The translations under genes and the position numbers were made by a program. DNA of 64,000 bases from Hirsutella rhossiliensis (taxonomy: Eukaryota > Ascomycota > Sordariomycetes > Hypocreales > Ophiocordycipitaceae): positions 6,138,001 through 6,202,000 of the forward strand of contig NW_025408670.1 of NCBI RefSeq assembly GCF_020360975.1, written 5' to 3'. The notes under the pieces are model-generated. The model ran no database searches and was not told the origin of the DNA. It saw only the letters and a list, made by a program, of their open reading frames with translations. Positions 54,437 through 64,000 of this stretch are shown piece by piece (position 1 is the first letter of the stretch; every line of letters begins with the position of its first letter).

Positions 54437-55351
54437 GGACGTCATCAGCGCCTTGGTCTTGTTGCTTGGCGGCCATGTACTTACTCACAGGTGGCAAGGG
54501 TTTATCTCGACTCATCTTCTATTCAATATTATCACACCATCTCGGTCCTGCACTCGTTTGGTGCTGTGAGCTTGTGTATGAGCTAATAGAAGGCAAGACG
54601 TTGCTACAGCTCTGAGTACTGACTTCTGCGGAATCCCAGTATTTTCAGTTGGGATTCGACTGCAAAAGTTGTTCAATCAGGGGCTTCACCTTGGTAGACG
54701 CCCCAAGCGCGCCCCAATATCCTTGCCCGGGCGATTTGGACATGATCTGGTCGTTAACTGCATCATCCACCATATTAGGTCCCTGTGCCAAAGACTTTTG
54801 ACTTCAGGACGAGGTAGACTGCGCTCCTGTACGCGCACCCGTTGGCTCGAGCTTGGGAGAGGCCAATTTACGGGCAACGCTCATTTTAGGGTACCTCAGG
54901 TCGAGCCAAAGGGTAGGCCAGGCCCTGGCCTTGCATCCCTTGATTGAAACTCAAACGGGAGCCGGTCAACAAACTCAACGATAGCCATGGCATGCTAGGG
55001 CGGCCACTCCTTCTTCGCCCGTGAGCCTGTCCAGTCTGTCAGTCATGCGGACCGCACGACAGGCTCGGCGAGGAAAAGGACGTTTGCTGACATATGAAGC
55101 AAACATGGGGAGAGATTCATCAAGTGTTTGCGAACAACATATATATAGAGACTCTTTGACTTGATAGCCCATCGTCGGGTCATCGGCAGCGCAAGAGCCC
55201 TGGTCTAAGTTTCTTCCTTTCCCTCTGCGAACATCAAGTGAAATCCACTGATAGCCGGCCGAGCTTAAACTCCTGCGGAGAACTCCATACAACGGCTAAA
55301 AGCTCTTTTCATGCAACAGCCAACTCATAGCCAACTGTGTCATCCTGCCCG
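54437..55351. other. Convergent intergenic region, no gene seen
   Basis: Spacer between the cyanamide hydratase stop and the minus-strand twin gene. No supported feature. Confidence 0.4.
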
Positions 55352-56215
55352 CTACTCGTCATGTCTCGACTTGTCACGCTTCCAGGAGCCTTTCTTGTCG
55401 TACGTAAGGGTCGCGCTGCTGCTTCCCGTCAAGTTGACGAGTATGGTATTCGACTGGTCCATGGCAATCATGGTGGATGACTCGAGCCGGGCCTCAAACC
55501 AAAACACCACCTTGGGAAGCGGCGTCAGGATGGCTTTGCCCGGCGGGAACTTCAACGGGCTCATGTAGACTGCGAACATGCCTTTGAGCTTGGGACCCAG
55601 GGAAGACTCTCCTTTTTGTTGTGGTACTAACCGCTTTTCCACTCTCCATTGAGAGAGAGCTGGACGACGGCCGATGCTGTAATAGCGTTTTTGAACCCAA
55701 ACGAGTTGTCCGGAACCGATTGGTCGTCAATGACATGGTGCTCGGACCAGCTGTCAAGTACGTACGACTGCTGAAACTTGACGCCAGCTTCGCCCGAGAT
55801 GCCCGAGATGGTGTCTAGTAAGACGCAGCGTCAGACAGAAAACCTGCGTCTTCATCTCGGCGACCAATGGGGGTCGCGCTCACTGCCGATGCGGAAGTCC
55901 TGTGTCGAGCCGGTTATCTGGTACTTGTCTGTCCATTTCGCCGTCATGATGGGCGTGACGTCTGTCTCGTGTAAGCGCCCTGCGGGACCGAGCCAAACTC
56001 TGGCTCCGACGAACCGTCAGCCGTGGCAACGACGTTGTAGTAGTCGTTCCCCTGAGGGTCCTCGAACACCTTGGCCATGATGAGCCGGTATCCGTTGAGG
56101 TTGAACTGCTCGACCCAGTAGTCATCTGTGGCGACATGTCAGGCATTCTTTGAAAGTCACCAGGCCGCTGATAGTCTGCCGTACCGACATTGATGTCAAC
56201 CGTGTAAGTCGTCAT
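55352..56215 (-). CDS. Twin gene A: small five-exon protein of unrecognised family
   Basis: Exons 56215-56185, 56125-56015, 55961-55884, 55814-55632 and 55569-55352 (minus) join in frame to 206 residues; the four introns are 53-69 nt and GT-AG. The protein starts MTTYTVDINV and has no signal peptide or membrane helix. Key segments are DDYWVEQFNLNGYRLIMAKV, KWTDKYQITGSTQDFRI, YVLDSWSEHHVIDDQSVP, MSPLKFPPGKAILTPLPKVV and FWFEARLESSTMIA. Alternating hydrophobic/polar stretches suggest an all-beta fold. I do not recognise the family; some fungal lectins and beta-rich defence proteins look superficially similar, but nothing supports that assignment. It is clearly paralogous to the plus-strand gene at 57580-58461, with matching intron positions. 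The C-terminal extension KRDKSRHDE is absent from the twin. Confidence 0.75.
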
Positions 56216-57579
56216 GATGAAGGTGGATCGGACGGGAAGGTCAGGGACTCTGTTCAGACAAGTGCAGATGCTGCTCACCCGAGGCGATGAATCAGACACG
56301 GAAATCAGACCGCCGGGGCAAGGGATCCTTATACAAGTTGCCAGGCTCCCTCTGTGTACCCGAAGATGCCTCATGATGCTTCGGGACCTCCATGCTAAGT
56401 GGCCCGATCGCGTGCATCAGCGGACGCTGTGACATGCTACGCACTACACAGCTCGAAACACGTAGCTCTCTTATCATACTACTAGCCCTTCGCCCCAGCG
56501 TGGCTCAAGGCTGTGACACCGATAGGACGACAACCCGTATTTGAATGCAAGCCATTACTCGGGCATCAGGTCTGCGAGGGCCCTGGACCAAGCCGCTGCT
56601 GCCCGCGACGAGCGGTTGTCATTTTAAGCAACGCACTAAGGATATTAAATGTCGGCACCGTCTGCTGGGGTTTAGAATCTGCCTGTCCTGGTCTATGTGA
56701 CCGTTGCGCCAAAAGACCTCGTTGAGCTCTCTCGTGTGTCGACTATACGCCACGACTCTCCAGAGCGCTAGTAGTAGCCCTGCTTACACGCAAAGAGAAA
56801 AGACTCTTTAACTGCTTAAAGATATGGTGACTTGAGAGTGGGTTCGTATGACCCCTTGTCTTGCGTTATTTTAATCTACGTGGATGCGAGTTGCCAGTCG
56901 CCACGACCGCCACAACTGATGACAGGAGCAGACCGGCGCCAATACTCCGCGGAGGGTCTCACAGCCTTCAAGACGCGACAATAATATGCGTTTTATGAGC
57001 TTCCTTGGTAACATTCGTGCGGGCGTACGGGAGCGGCTTCTTGCGGTGTCACACAGCATGCATACGCATTCATCACCTTGTTGTCGCCAAGGTAATCTGT
57101 TGAGCATGACGCCAAGAATTGCCTGATACCGGACAGAGCGTACGCCCAGATGATACTAAGAGGGAGGTTGCACGACTTGACGCTTTGTGTCCCAGTGTTG
57201 TTCCGAGACCGCATGTGCCGAATGATATCCATGCATATACGCCATCCGACGCGCATGTTGCTCTACCAGAAACAGGGTGCTTCGGCTTAGCCTGACTCGG
57301 ATATCTTCTCAGTTGGGCAGGAATTGTAATAAGGCGACATTGTCCTCGGTGAGGGCTGTCACAACAGACATATCTGCAGGCGAGCCGGCGGCGTAACATC
57401 CACGACACCAGCAATCTATATGCGTGGGCGACGGGAGATTCATTCAGAGCCCCGCGTTTCGTCGTTGCCAGTGTCCGACTCCTCGCCAGGAAGACAAGCG
57501 TATGCCACCAGAGTCCTCGTAACCAGCTCTGATTTGTCCCGGGGAGACACGCGTGGCGGCAGAAACGCGGCGAAGAGGA
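56216..57579. other. Head-to-head interval between the twin genes
   Basis: 1.36 kb containing both promoters. No further gene is supported; short frames overlap on both strands. Slightly lower GC around 56750-56870. Confidence 0.4.
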
Positions 57580-58461
57580 ATGACTTCGCTAAAAGTAACA
57601 ATCCAATGTGGCCAGTAGTTACCCGCTGTCTGCTCAGACGATGGCTCGGTCTTTGCTAACGGCCGGGCAGAACAGACCCCTACTGGGTTGATAAGTTCAA
57701 TGATGGAGGCTACCAAATTGTCATGGCCATGTGCTTCAAGGACAATGTCGGCTCTGCCAATTACAACGTCGCTGCCTCTACGGGAAGTATGTTCGCTCGT
57801 CATCCATGGCTCCGGCCAGGCACACGGCTGACAGCGGCGGGCAAAAGTGGTGGGCCCCCTCATGGTTGCTTCGTGGGTCGACGACTATCAGATCACCGGC
57901 TCGACTCAGACGTTCCGGGCCGGTACACAGGTCATCTTGTGGGGAGTCGAGCCATACTCCGAATGGGCCCGCTTGGCTAATCGCAAACACAAGGCCGGAT
58001 GGAGACTGTGACACCATCGCCATTTCGGGCCTGGAGTCCATCGCAAGCCAGCAGGTCTACGTGCTCCCGCGCTGGTCAACCCACCACGTCGAGGACGACA
58101 AGTCGGTTCAAAAAGGCAGCTTTGCGCTTCGCAACGGCGTCACAGCCTCGGCCGTCGTCACCATGCTGATGGAGGGCAAATATCTCCCCAGTAGGCCACT
58201 CCGCCATCCCAACGTCAGCTCACGCCGCCGTGCTCTGACACTTCTGACCATTATTATCAAGTCTACATCAGCCCCTTTGAGTTTCCACCAGGCCAGACTG
58301 TATTCACGCCGGTTCCTAGAGTCGTCTTTTGGTTTCAGCCCGCCCTGGCCCAGTCGACTATGATCACAAAGGGCCAGGAGACCACCTGCGAGGTCGACAT
58401 GAGTGCAACCGCGTCGGCTACCATTTCGTTCGATAGAGAGGGCAAGTGGAACCGCAAGTAG
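57580..58461 (+). CDS. Twin gene B: paralogue of twin gene A, unrecognised family
   Basis: Proposed exons 57580-57614, 57671-57786, 57848-57938, 57994-58190 and 58262-58461 give 212 residues. The start MTSLKVTIQC aligns with MTTYTVDINV of the twin. Later matches are PYWVDKFNDGGYQIVMAMCF, WVDDYQITGSTQTFRA, QQVYVLPRWSTHHVEDDKSV, NGVTASAVVTMLMEGKYLP, YISPFEFPPGQTVFTPVPRV and VFWFQPALAQSTMI. Branch points (GCTAAC, GCTGAC, GGCTAAT) stand at proper distances from the acceptors of introns 1-3. The third junction (donor 57939, acceptor ending 57993) is least certain; a donor at 57921 with a different acceptor also keeps the frame. No stop codon or frameshift is needed. Function unknown. Confidence 0.72.
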
Positions 58462-60402
58462 ATATATGGATGAGTGCGTCGATGCTCGACCTGATCCGAC
58501 TGCTCTCTGTTCGTACAAAGTGACAAACTGAATGTGCTCTGATGACTCACGATGGACTCTCGAAACCGGATCAAAACAAAGCAGAATATGGGGAAACGCC
58601 ACGGCGACTGATTTGCCAATCTGCCGGCGCTCACCGCGACTAGGGCTCGTAGCAGACGTCGAGTCATCTTCCAATTGCATCACGGTAGCCGTGACAATGT
58701 TCGACTTAATCACTCGGCTCTGGGCGCAGCATGACGAGTCTGCCTTGCTGTATACGCCACTTAACGTCCTCCGTCTAGTCCCTGGTCTCGAGAAAAGGCC
58801 TCCCGCAGATGGCGTCCCAGCCGCGGAACCCGGTGTGCCAAGTTCGTCAGGGCTTGGAAAGGTAAGCGCCGAGTATAAGGCAGCAGAGTCATTGATAGCG
58901 GCACCGCGGCTCAGCGAGTCAGGAATATCCGCTCTCACAATCCCCTGTCATCCGAGAATACGCATGGCGATTGGAGAGGGCCCTGAACTAGCTTTGCTAT
59001 CCCACGCCTGCCGAGGACCCCAGCCACTATATGCCGATCCAGTACGCAATTCGTGGCTTGGCGTCGATTATACTCTAGAATAACGCAGATTCTGGGCGAA
59101 CTACCTAGATAGGAAACAGATCGAGTTAAAGAGAAGGAAACGAGACAGATGGGTAAAGGAAAAGGCCTGTAGGTCCACCGAGGAAAATATTACGAGAAAA
59201 ATCCCACACCAAAGGGTGGAGATGCCGCGGGCATTCTCCACCAGATTTAGTATTCTACGCGCCTTGACATGAATTCAGGGCGGCAGATTCTACTGCCATG
59301 GCAAGACGTGCATTATCTACACGGGTTCCCCCTTTCAGATGAAAATTGGGGCAGTGTCAACATCCGGGGGAGACACCAGGCAATGGATACGACGTAGTCG
59401 GCCCAAGTTGGCAAGTATTATGAAGTTTTTCCGTCTCGAGATTAAGGGGAGATTGATTATGTCGGATTGCCTTGGATTGGAGGTTGTATAATGTATACAG
59501 ATAGCTTGACGTCCGAGAAATGCGTCTGCGGCTTGGCTTCTCAGCAAAAGGCAAGTAATCACCTAGTGCTTCCGGTCGACTACATACAGCATCGAGTTAA
59601 GATCACAGGTTACTTCTCCTCTACATTCACCTGATATTGCCTCAAGTGAGGCCATGTCAACTCACGTCATACTGCGAAACTCAAGTAGAGCTTGGCATTG
59701 CTTATACGTAAGCCGCCTACCCCTGTCCTCCCTTCAAGTCGGCCCAAAGTAATGCGAGAAAAGTGGAAGTGGCCTTGTCTGGATGGCAACCAGAAGCGGA
59801 GCCGAAGCAAGGGACAGGGTTGAGCTGCTCGCTCTTAATCCTCCTATGGAGGTCGTGAGGGGCATCCCACTATTTGGAGCTCTTAGAAGAAGAAGCAGGC
59901 CAGTCCTAATAATACGCCGTCTACATATACTGGAACTATCCGGATGCTCAATGGACCCAAGCAGCTCGTGGTCGAGGGCTAGCATTAACACCTCCTGCGG
60001 CATTATTGTTGAATACCGAGCTACGCTCGGGACTGCCAGAAGAGGCCGTGGTATTCTTAGTCTATATGCTACTCAACCAATCATGCAGCGCAGAGAGAAA
60101 GCGGCATGATTTATCGGGCCTCGACCAAAACTCTTTTCCTATTACTCGGGGCTTTTAGGGGAACAAGACTGACCGCTATATGTGTTTACACGAATAACTC
60201 CAACTCAGAGGCTGGCGTGGATATTACAGTGTCTCGTTAGTCAACGACAACTTATGTGTTGGCTAAAGAGAGGCTGCTCTCATCTATATAAACATGATGG
60301 CCCTGGCAGCCATTGCTCACTTCTTTGCTCCAGCCAACTCAAGCACATCACTACAAAATACAAAACCCATACCTTTCGTCACGACCAAAGACCAAAGTCA
60401 CC
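58462..60402. other. Gene-poor intergenic region
   Basis: No gene supported. Frames on both strands at 58108-58938 and 58532-59083 overlap the end of twin B or each other and lack domains. Composition is more AT-rich around 59100-60300. A TATATAAA box at 60285-60292 precedes the secreted-protein gene by about 110 bp. Confidence 0.4.
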
Positions 60403-60858
60403 ATGAAGTTCATCAGCGCTGTTCTGTCTACTTGTCGCGGTCGCTGCTGCAAGCCCGCTGCAGCCCCGAGGCAACCTCGATCCCGACTGCTACTTGGCGG
60501 GAGACGAATGCGATGAAGACGGGAATAACTGCCGCAAGGTTCACTGGTGCCATAATGCCGTACGTTCATTCTGTCTCCTCTTATTGCCCGTCTATCCCAT
60601 CCATGTACACATACTAACCTGTGTCCACATAGCCCACCACCCGCCCATGGAAGGAGAGCGAGTATGACCGCAAGGTCCAAGTGAGTATTCATTCCCTGTC
60701 TCAGGTTGTTCCTCATTGTTTGCTTACACCTGGTGCAGGAATGTGCTGGTGGTTGCCTCTCCCAGTATGGGTTGGCCAACCCCGAGCTCAACAAGTGCCT
60801 CGAAGCCTGCATGCCCCCGAAACCGAACGCCATGCCCACCTCGACTCCGGCCGCTTAG
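60403..60858 (+). pseudogene. Small Cys-rich secreted protein gene with a one-base frameshift
   Basis: Three exons (60403-60559, 60633-60680, 60739-60858) with canonical introns. The ATG frame gives MKFISAVLS, the start of a signal peptide, then becomes meaningless and stops. One frame over, from about 60431, reads LVAVAAASPLQPRGNLDPDC and continues through all three exons to a TAG. Exon 1 has exactly one base too many (157 instead of 156) to join these. Without the extra base the product would be a secreted protein of about 107 residues with eight cysteines after the signal peptide (DPDCY, DECDE, NNCRK, HWCHN, QECAGGC, NKCLEAC), effector-like in style. The break may be a true mutation or a sequencing error; no restored sequence is given. 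No homologous family is recognised. Confidence 0.6.
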
Positions 60859-61862
60859 TGGAAAGTGACGCAGCTAGCCGAGGGTTCGCGAAGGACAGGC
60901 CAGGGCCATGGATTTGAGCCAGCATCGGGAACTTGATCGTCAGATGACTGCCGCCTAGGCTCCGCTGCTTCTCCAGGCACTTGTTCTATCCTCTCTGTCA
61001 TCCCCTTATTACCTCTGCGCGGAGTCCCCAATAAACCTTCTTGCTTCCTGCCCACAAGTCCCTCGCCTCGAGGGGAGATCCGTTGTGTTCTTATGCAGGA
61101 CGCAGCAGTTTCTGGGTATGACGAGTCGAGCCAATGGATTTCAACACATAATAACCAATCATGACCGTCTTTGGCACGATCAAATGTGGTCGTTCGTAAA
61201 CTAATAAGATTTGCTATATGCGCGGCAGCTCAACTGAGAAAGCCGATGCATAAAAAAACAGGGAGGCGTATCCCTGAAGGACGGTTAATATAAAGCATAA
61301 ATCCTTTAATCATGGCCTTGCATGGACTCCATCCGCGATGCACTCAATCCCTCGGCAACTCCCACCTGTATACGTTATAATTGCATATGACGTACTTCGT
61401 ATTACATCCACTATTGACCAGCAGCTAATACTGCATTAAGACCCAAACCTTTGCCTCTTCTTGCTTGGAGAGAAACATGCGATGACCCAAAGGAATCAAG
61501 GGAAGCTCCGAATGCCCAATGGACGGACGCTGAAAGTATTCTGTTAACCGAAAGGGGTGGCCTTGTTGGGTTTGATTGGTCGTCGCCAGAGAGTCCCCCG
61601 GGGAGCATAAATCGAAAGTCATTGCAGCGACATAGACTGATCGTGTGCTTCGAGTCTTGCAACAACTTCATGTACTATGAGATGGCCAGGCAAGACAAAA
61701 CGAGTTGTTGGCTGTCACCAAGATTTGCCACATCCTCCCTCCTCCGAGTAAGGGCCGAACCTTCTTGTAGGCCCCAGCAATGAAGGTATAGAGCTGAGTT
61801 TGCAAAAGATGGAGGAAGGGGCCCTTTGGAAGCCGAGTCTCATAGTTTCAAGGGAGCGCTTG
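60859..61862. other. Intergenic region, no gene seen
   Basis: Normal to slightly AT-rich spacer. No supported coding or RNA feature. Confidence 0.4.
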
Positions 61863-62651
61863 TCAGCGAAACACGTCGTTCTGCTGTGAAAGGGAGTGAT
61901 TGTCGACGCCATGCTGTGCTGCGTACTGGCATGGCCAGTCTCTTGAGGCTTGGGGCTGCTGCTCAGGCTCGGCCATCTGTCCGGCCTGTGAGGCTCCGGC
62001 CCAAGATTGTCCCGAGACAGCCTGGTCCGGCCCCTCCACGGCTGAAACAACGCTATTTGTCCGCTCGACGACGTAGAGTCGCTGTCTTCCGCAGCCGTCG
62101 CAGGCACTGTTTGTGCCCTCGTCGGTCAGGAGGCGCAGCTGGCGCTTGCACGAGGAGACGGAGCGTCCGAGGCTGGTGGCGACCTGCTCGAGCTTGCGGC
62201 CGTCACGGAGCTCGATGCAGAGGCGGATCTGGACGCAGGCGGACCAGCGTGAGCCTCCCTGCAGAGACAAGGGGATTTCCTCAAAGGGCAGCTTGGGGAT
62301 GCGGTCGACCATTCGCAGATGCAGCACCTCTTGACGGCACTGGTCTCTGGACTTGCCGAGGTGCTTGGCGACGAGCTCCAGCTCAAGCCCCTGGGAGAGC
62401 ACGTAGAAGAGGGTCTGCAGATTGTCGAGGGTCCACTCGCCGCCGCATTGGCAGGGTCTTTGCTCGGGCCTGCTGGCCCCCGGCTGCGGAGTGATGCAGT
62501 TGTAGAGCAAGAAGGTTATGCTGGGCAGCCACATGCGCCGCAACTCTGGCTGGGGTCGGCCGTCGGTGAGCCTGGGGGCAAAGGACCGGCTTCGACTGGG
62601 GTCCACGGCCGCGGCCGGGTCGTGATGGGGAAGAGACGGCCAGGGCGCCAT
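61863..62651 (-). CDS. Possible two-repeat SANT/Myb-like protein
   Basis: Single open frame of 262 codons from the ATG at 62651. Two helix-turn-helix-like blocks are visible: WTLDNLQTLFYVLSQGLELE followed by LVAKHLGKSRDQCRQEVLHL, and WSACVQIRLCIELRDGRKLE followed by QVATSLGRSVSSCKRQLRLL. Each has the tryptophan start and the spacing of a SANT/Myb-like repeat, so DNA binding or chromatin association is plausible. The N-terminal 80 residues and the C-terminal 60 (Gln/Ser-rich) are low-complexity. Start, end and possible introns are unproven, and antisense frames are also open. Function otherwise unknown. Confidence 0.45.
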   Translation of the reverse strand: MAPWPSLPHHDPAAAVDPSRSRSFAPRLTDGRPQPELRRMWLPSITFLLYNCITPQPGASRPEQRPCQCGGEWTLDNLQTLFYVLSQGLELELVAKHLGKSRDQCRQEVLHLRMVDRIPKLPFEEIPLSLQGGSRWSACVQIRLCIELRDGRKLEQVATSLGRSVSSCKRQLRLLTDEGTNSACDGCGRQRLYVVERTNSVVSAVEGPDQAVSGQSWAGASQAGQMAEPEQQPQASRDWPCQYAAQHGVDNHSLSQQNDVFR

Positions 62652-64000
62652 GTCCCTGGGCTCTGGCTGTTTGTCTGATATCGTCAGCCCGGAGGAGGCG
62701 ACAGCTGTGTGTGTGTAGTGTGTACAATGGAAGAGACGAGTTTGTACGTCACGGCGGATATGGGCAATCGAGTCGTCCCGCTTCGGCGTGGGACGAGAAG
62801 CAAGGCAAGACTGGCCTCACCGGCGACCTGTTGCGGCGCAGCTCCCACGTGATGCGGAAGAACTACGGAGCGCTGCTGTGTAACCATCATGGGCGCGGAG
62901 ATTGTCGATACACGCTTGTGTTTGGATGTGATGGGATGGATGGATGGATGGCTGGGATGGATGGCTGGATGTTGTTGGTACTGGGAGCGTCTGCTTACCA
63001 TTGACCTGCCATCCAAACGCCCGAGGTTCCTCAGTGGGTTGGCGCGGGCCGCTTCGGCTCCATCCGCACGGTCGGTCCGGGGAGGGCCCGAGGCCACGAG
63101 GTCTTTAGACAGAGCTTAGGGTGGAACTCGGCTGGACCAGTCATGGACTCATGGTTTAATAGCAGCGGTAGCCCTCGAGCTGAAACATGCCGCTTGCCCA
63201 TTTTCACTACTGGTGCGGGTCCTCGCTTCTCCGGCGTCCGGAGCACTTTTGCATAAGCCATAATAATGCATATCATATGTCTTCGAGTCTTGGCCCTTGG
63301 GCTTTCTCGTCACTCGTCAGTCTTTCTCGTCTACCTTCCTCCCTTGCTGTCCAACAAGCCCAGACGATTGCCAGTCGGCGGTACAGTCTGCGTCGAAATG
63401 CAGCTGCTCGTGACCGCGAACATGTGCCTGACCGGCCAAATCCCAACCACATACTCATAAGGCTTGATTGCATTTGGTGGTGGTTCCCGGAGAAAGATTG
63501 CCGGCCCATGGCTTCGCACCCCACAGATCCACGGCAGAGTATCGTGACGAGCGATTGTGCTGAGCATCGTCATGGATGAATAATACGTGGTTACGGTATT
63601 GGATAAGTTACAGCAAGTTCGCGCCCACCAGTCACGAGGCTGACAAAGCAGAGGCCAGGATCGCCCCCGTAGGCGACGGGCAGGAAGAACAAACTATTAT
63701 TAATACTATCTTCTAATTAGGCCAGTGGTTGTCTTTGCCACTGTGCATGCAGGGGTGCTGACTTTTGCACGTGACCTTTACCTGTCCGTAGTCAAACTCT
63801 TCGACGACTTCGAACATCCGCTGAGTCTGACAGCCATCGGCCGGCAGCTCGTGCTCGCAAGCCCCATGGTGTCATCGAGATGAGGGACAGGAGAATATAC
63901 AAGAGGATGAGTTGCCAAGAGCATGGAACCGCTGGACAGGCGACGACACGGCATCCCTGCCGAGCATCGACAACGGCAACAGTCCACACAAATCTCCGTC
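62652..64000. other. Window end, no gene seen
   Basis: It contains a GGATGGAT-type tetranucleotide run (about 62936-62975) and scattered short frames. No gene is supported up to the window edge. Confidence 0.4.

Noticed and set aside
56836..56860. Possible tRNA T arm around GGGTTCGTATGACCC
   Set aside because: Only a short inverted repeat; acceptor and anticodon stems are missing.

Overview
The window is nuclear DNA of a filamentous ascomycete (Pezizomycotina). Genes are GC-rich, most are split by 45-80 bp GT-AG introns with CTRAY branch points, and the family set is typical of this group: Tma16, Exo1, an Ariadne-type RBR ligase, Asf1, Rna14, Argonaute, Sro7/Lgl, a SAT4/rhodopsin-type membrane protein and fungal P450s. 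RIP-like TA-rich tracts and the overall gene style suggest Sordariomycetes, probably Hypocreales. That last placement is inference.

Left part (1-13 kb) is accessory. A TA-rich, RIP-like tract (1-330) precedes a cytochrome P450, a SAT4/rhodopsin-like seven-helix protein and a second P450, all on +. A RIP-like tract of about 1 kb follows (about 7.85-8.88 kb), then a broken minus-strand coding remnant. Next is an unusual non-LTR retroelement (9769-11519, minus) with an intact gag-like ORF1, almost no ORF2, and a perfect 12-bp target-site duplication: a 'half-LINE'.

Central part (13-52 kb) is conserved housekeeping sequence. In order: a conserved acidic protein, a DAL5-type MFS transporter, a disordered protein with an unresolved 5' end, TMA16, EXO1, an RBR E3 ligase and a mitochondrial-type peroxiredoxin. 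A gene-free stretch of 5.7 kb separates these from a RasGAP. Then come ASF1, RNA14, a slicer-type Argonaute and SRO7.

Right part (52-64 kb) is accessory again. An HD-domain protein and cyanamide hydratase are divergently transcribed from a 327-bp interval carrying four GATA cores. A head-to-head pair of five-exon paralogues (55352-56215 minus, 57580-58461 plus) belongs to a small-protein family I do not recognise; this pair is my best candidate for something undescribed. A small Cys-rich secreted-protein gene at 60.4 kb has a one-base frameshift inside its signal peptide. A possible two-repeat SANT/Myb-like gene lies at 61.9-62.65 kb. The last 1.3 kb shows no supported gene.

Exon coordinates were worked out by hand from splice consensus, reading frame and family conservation. 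Transcript starts and ends are unknown.
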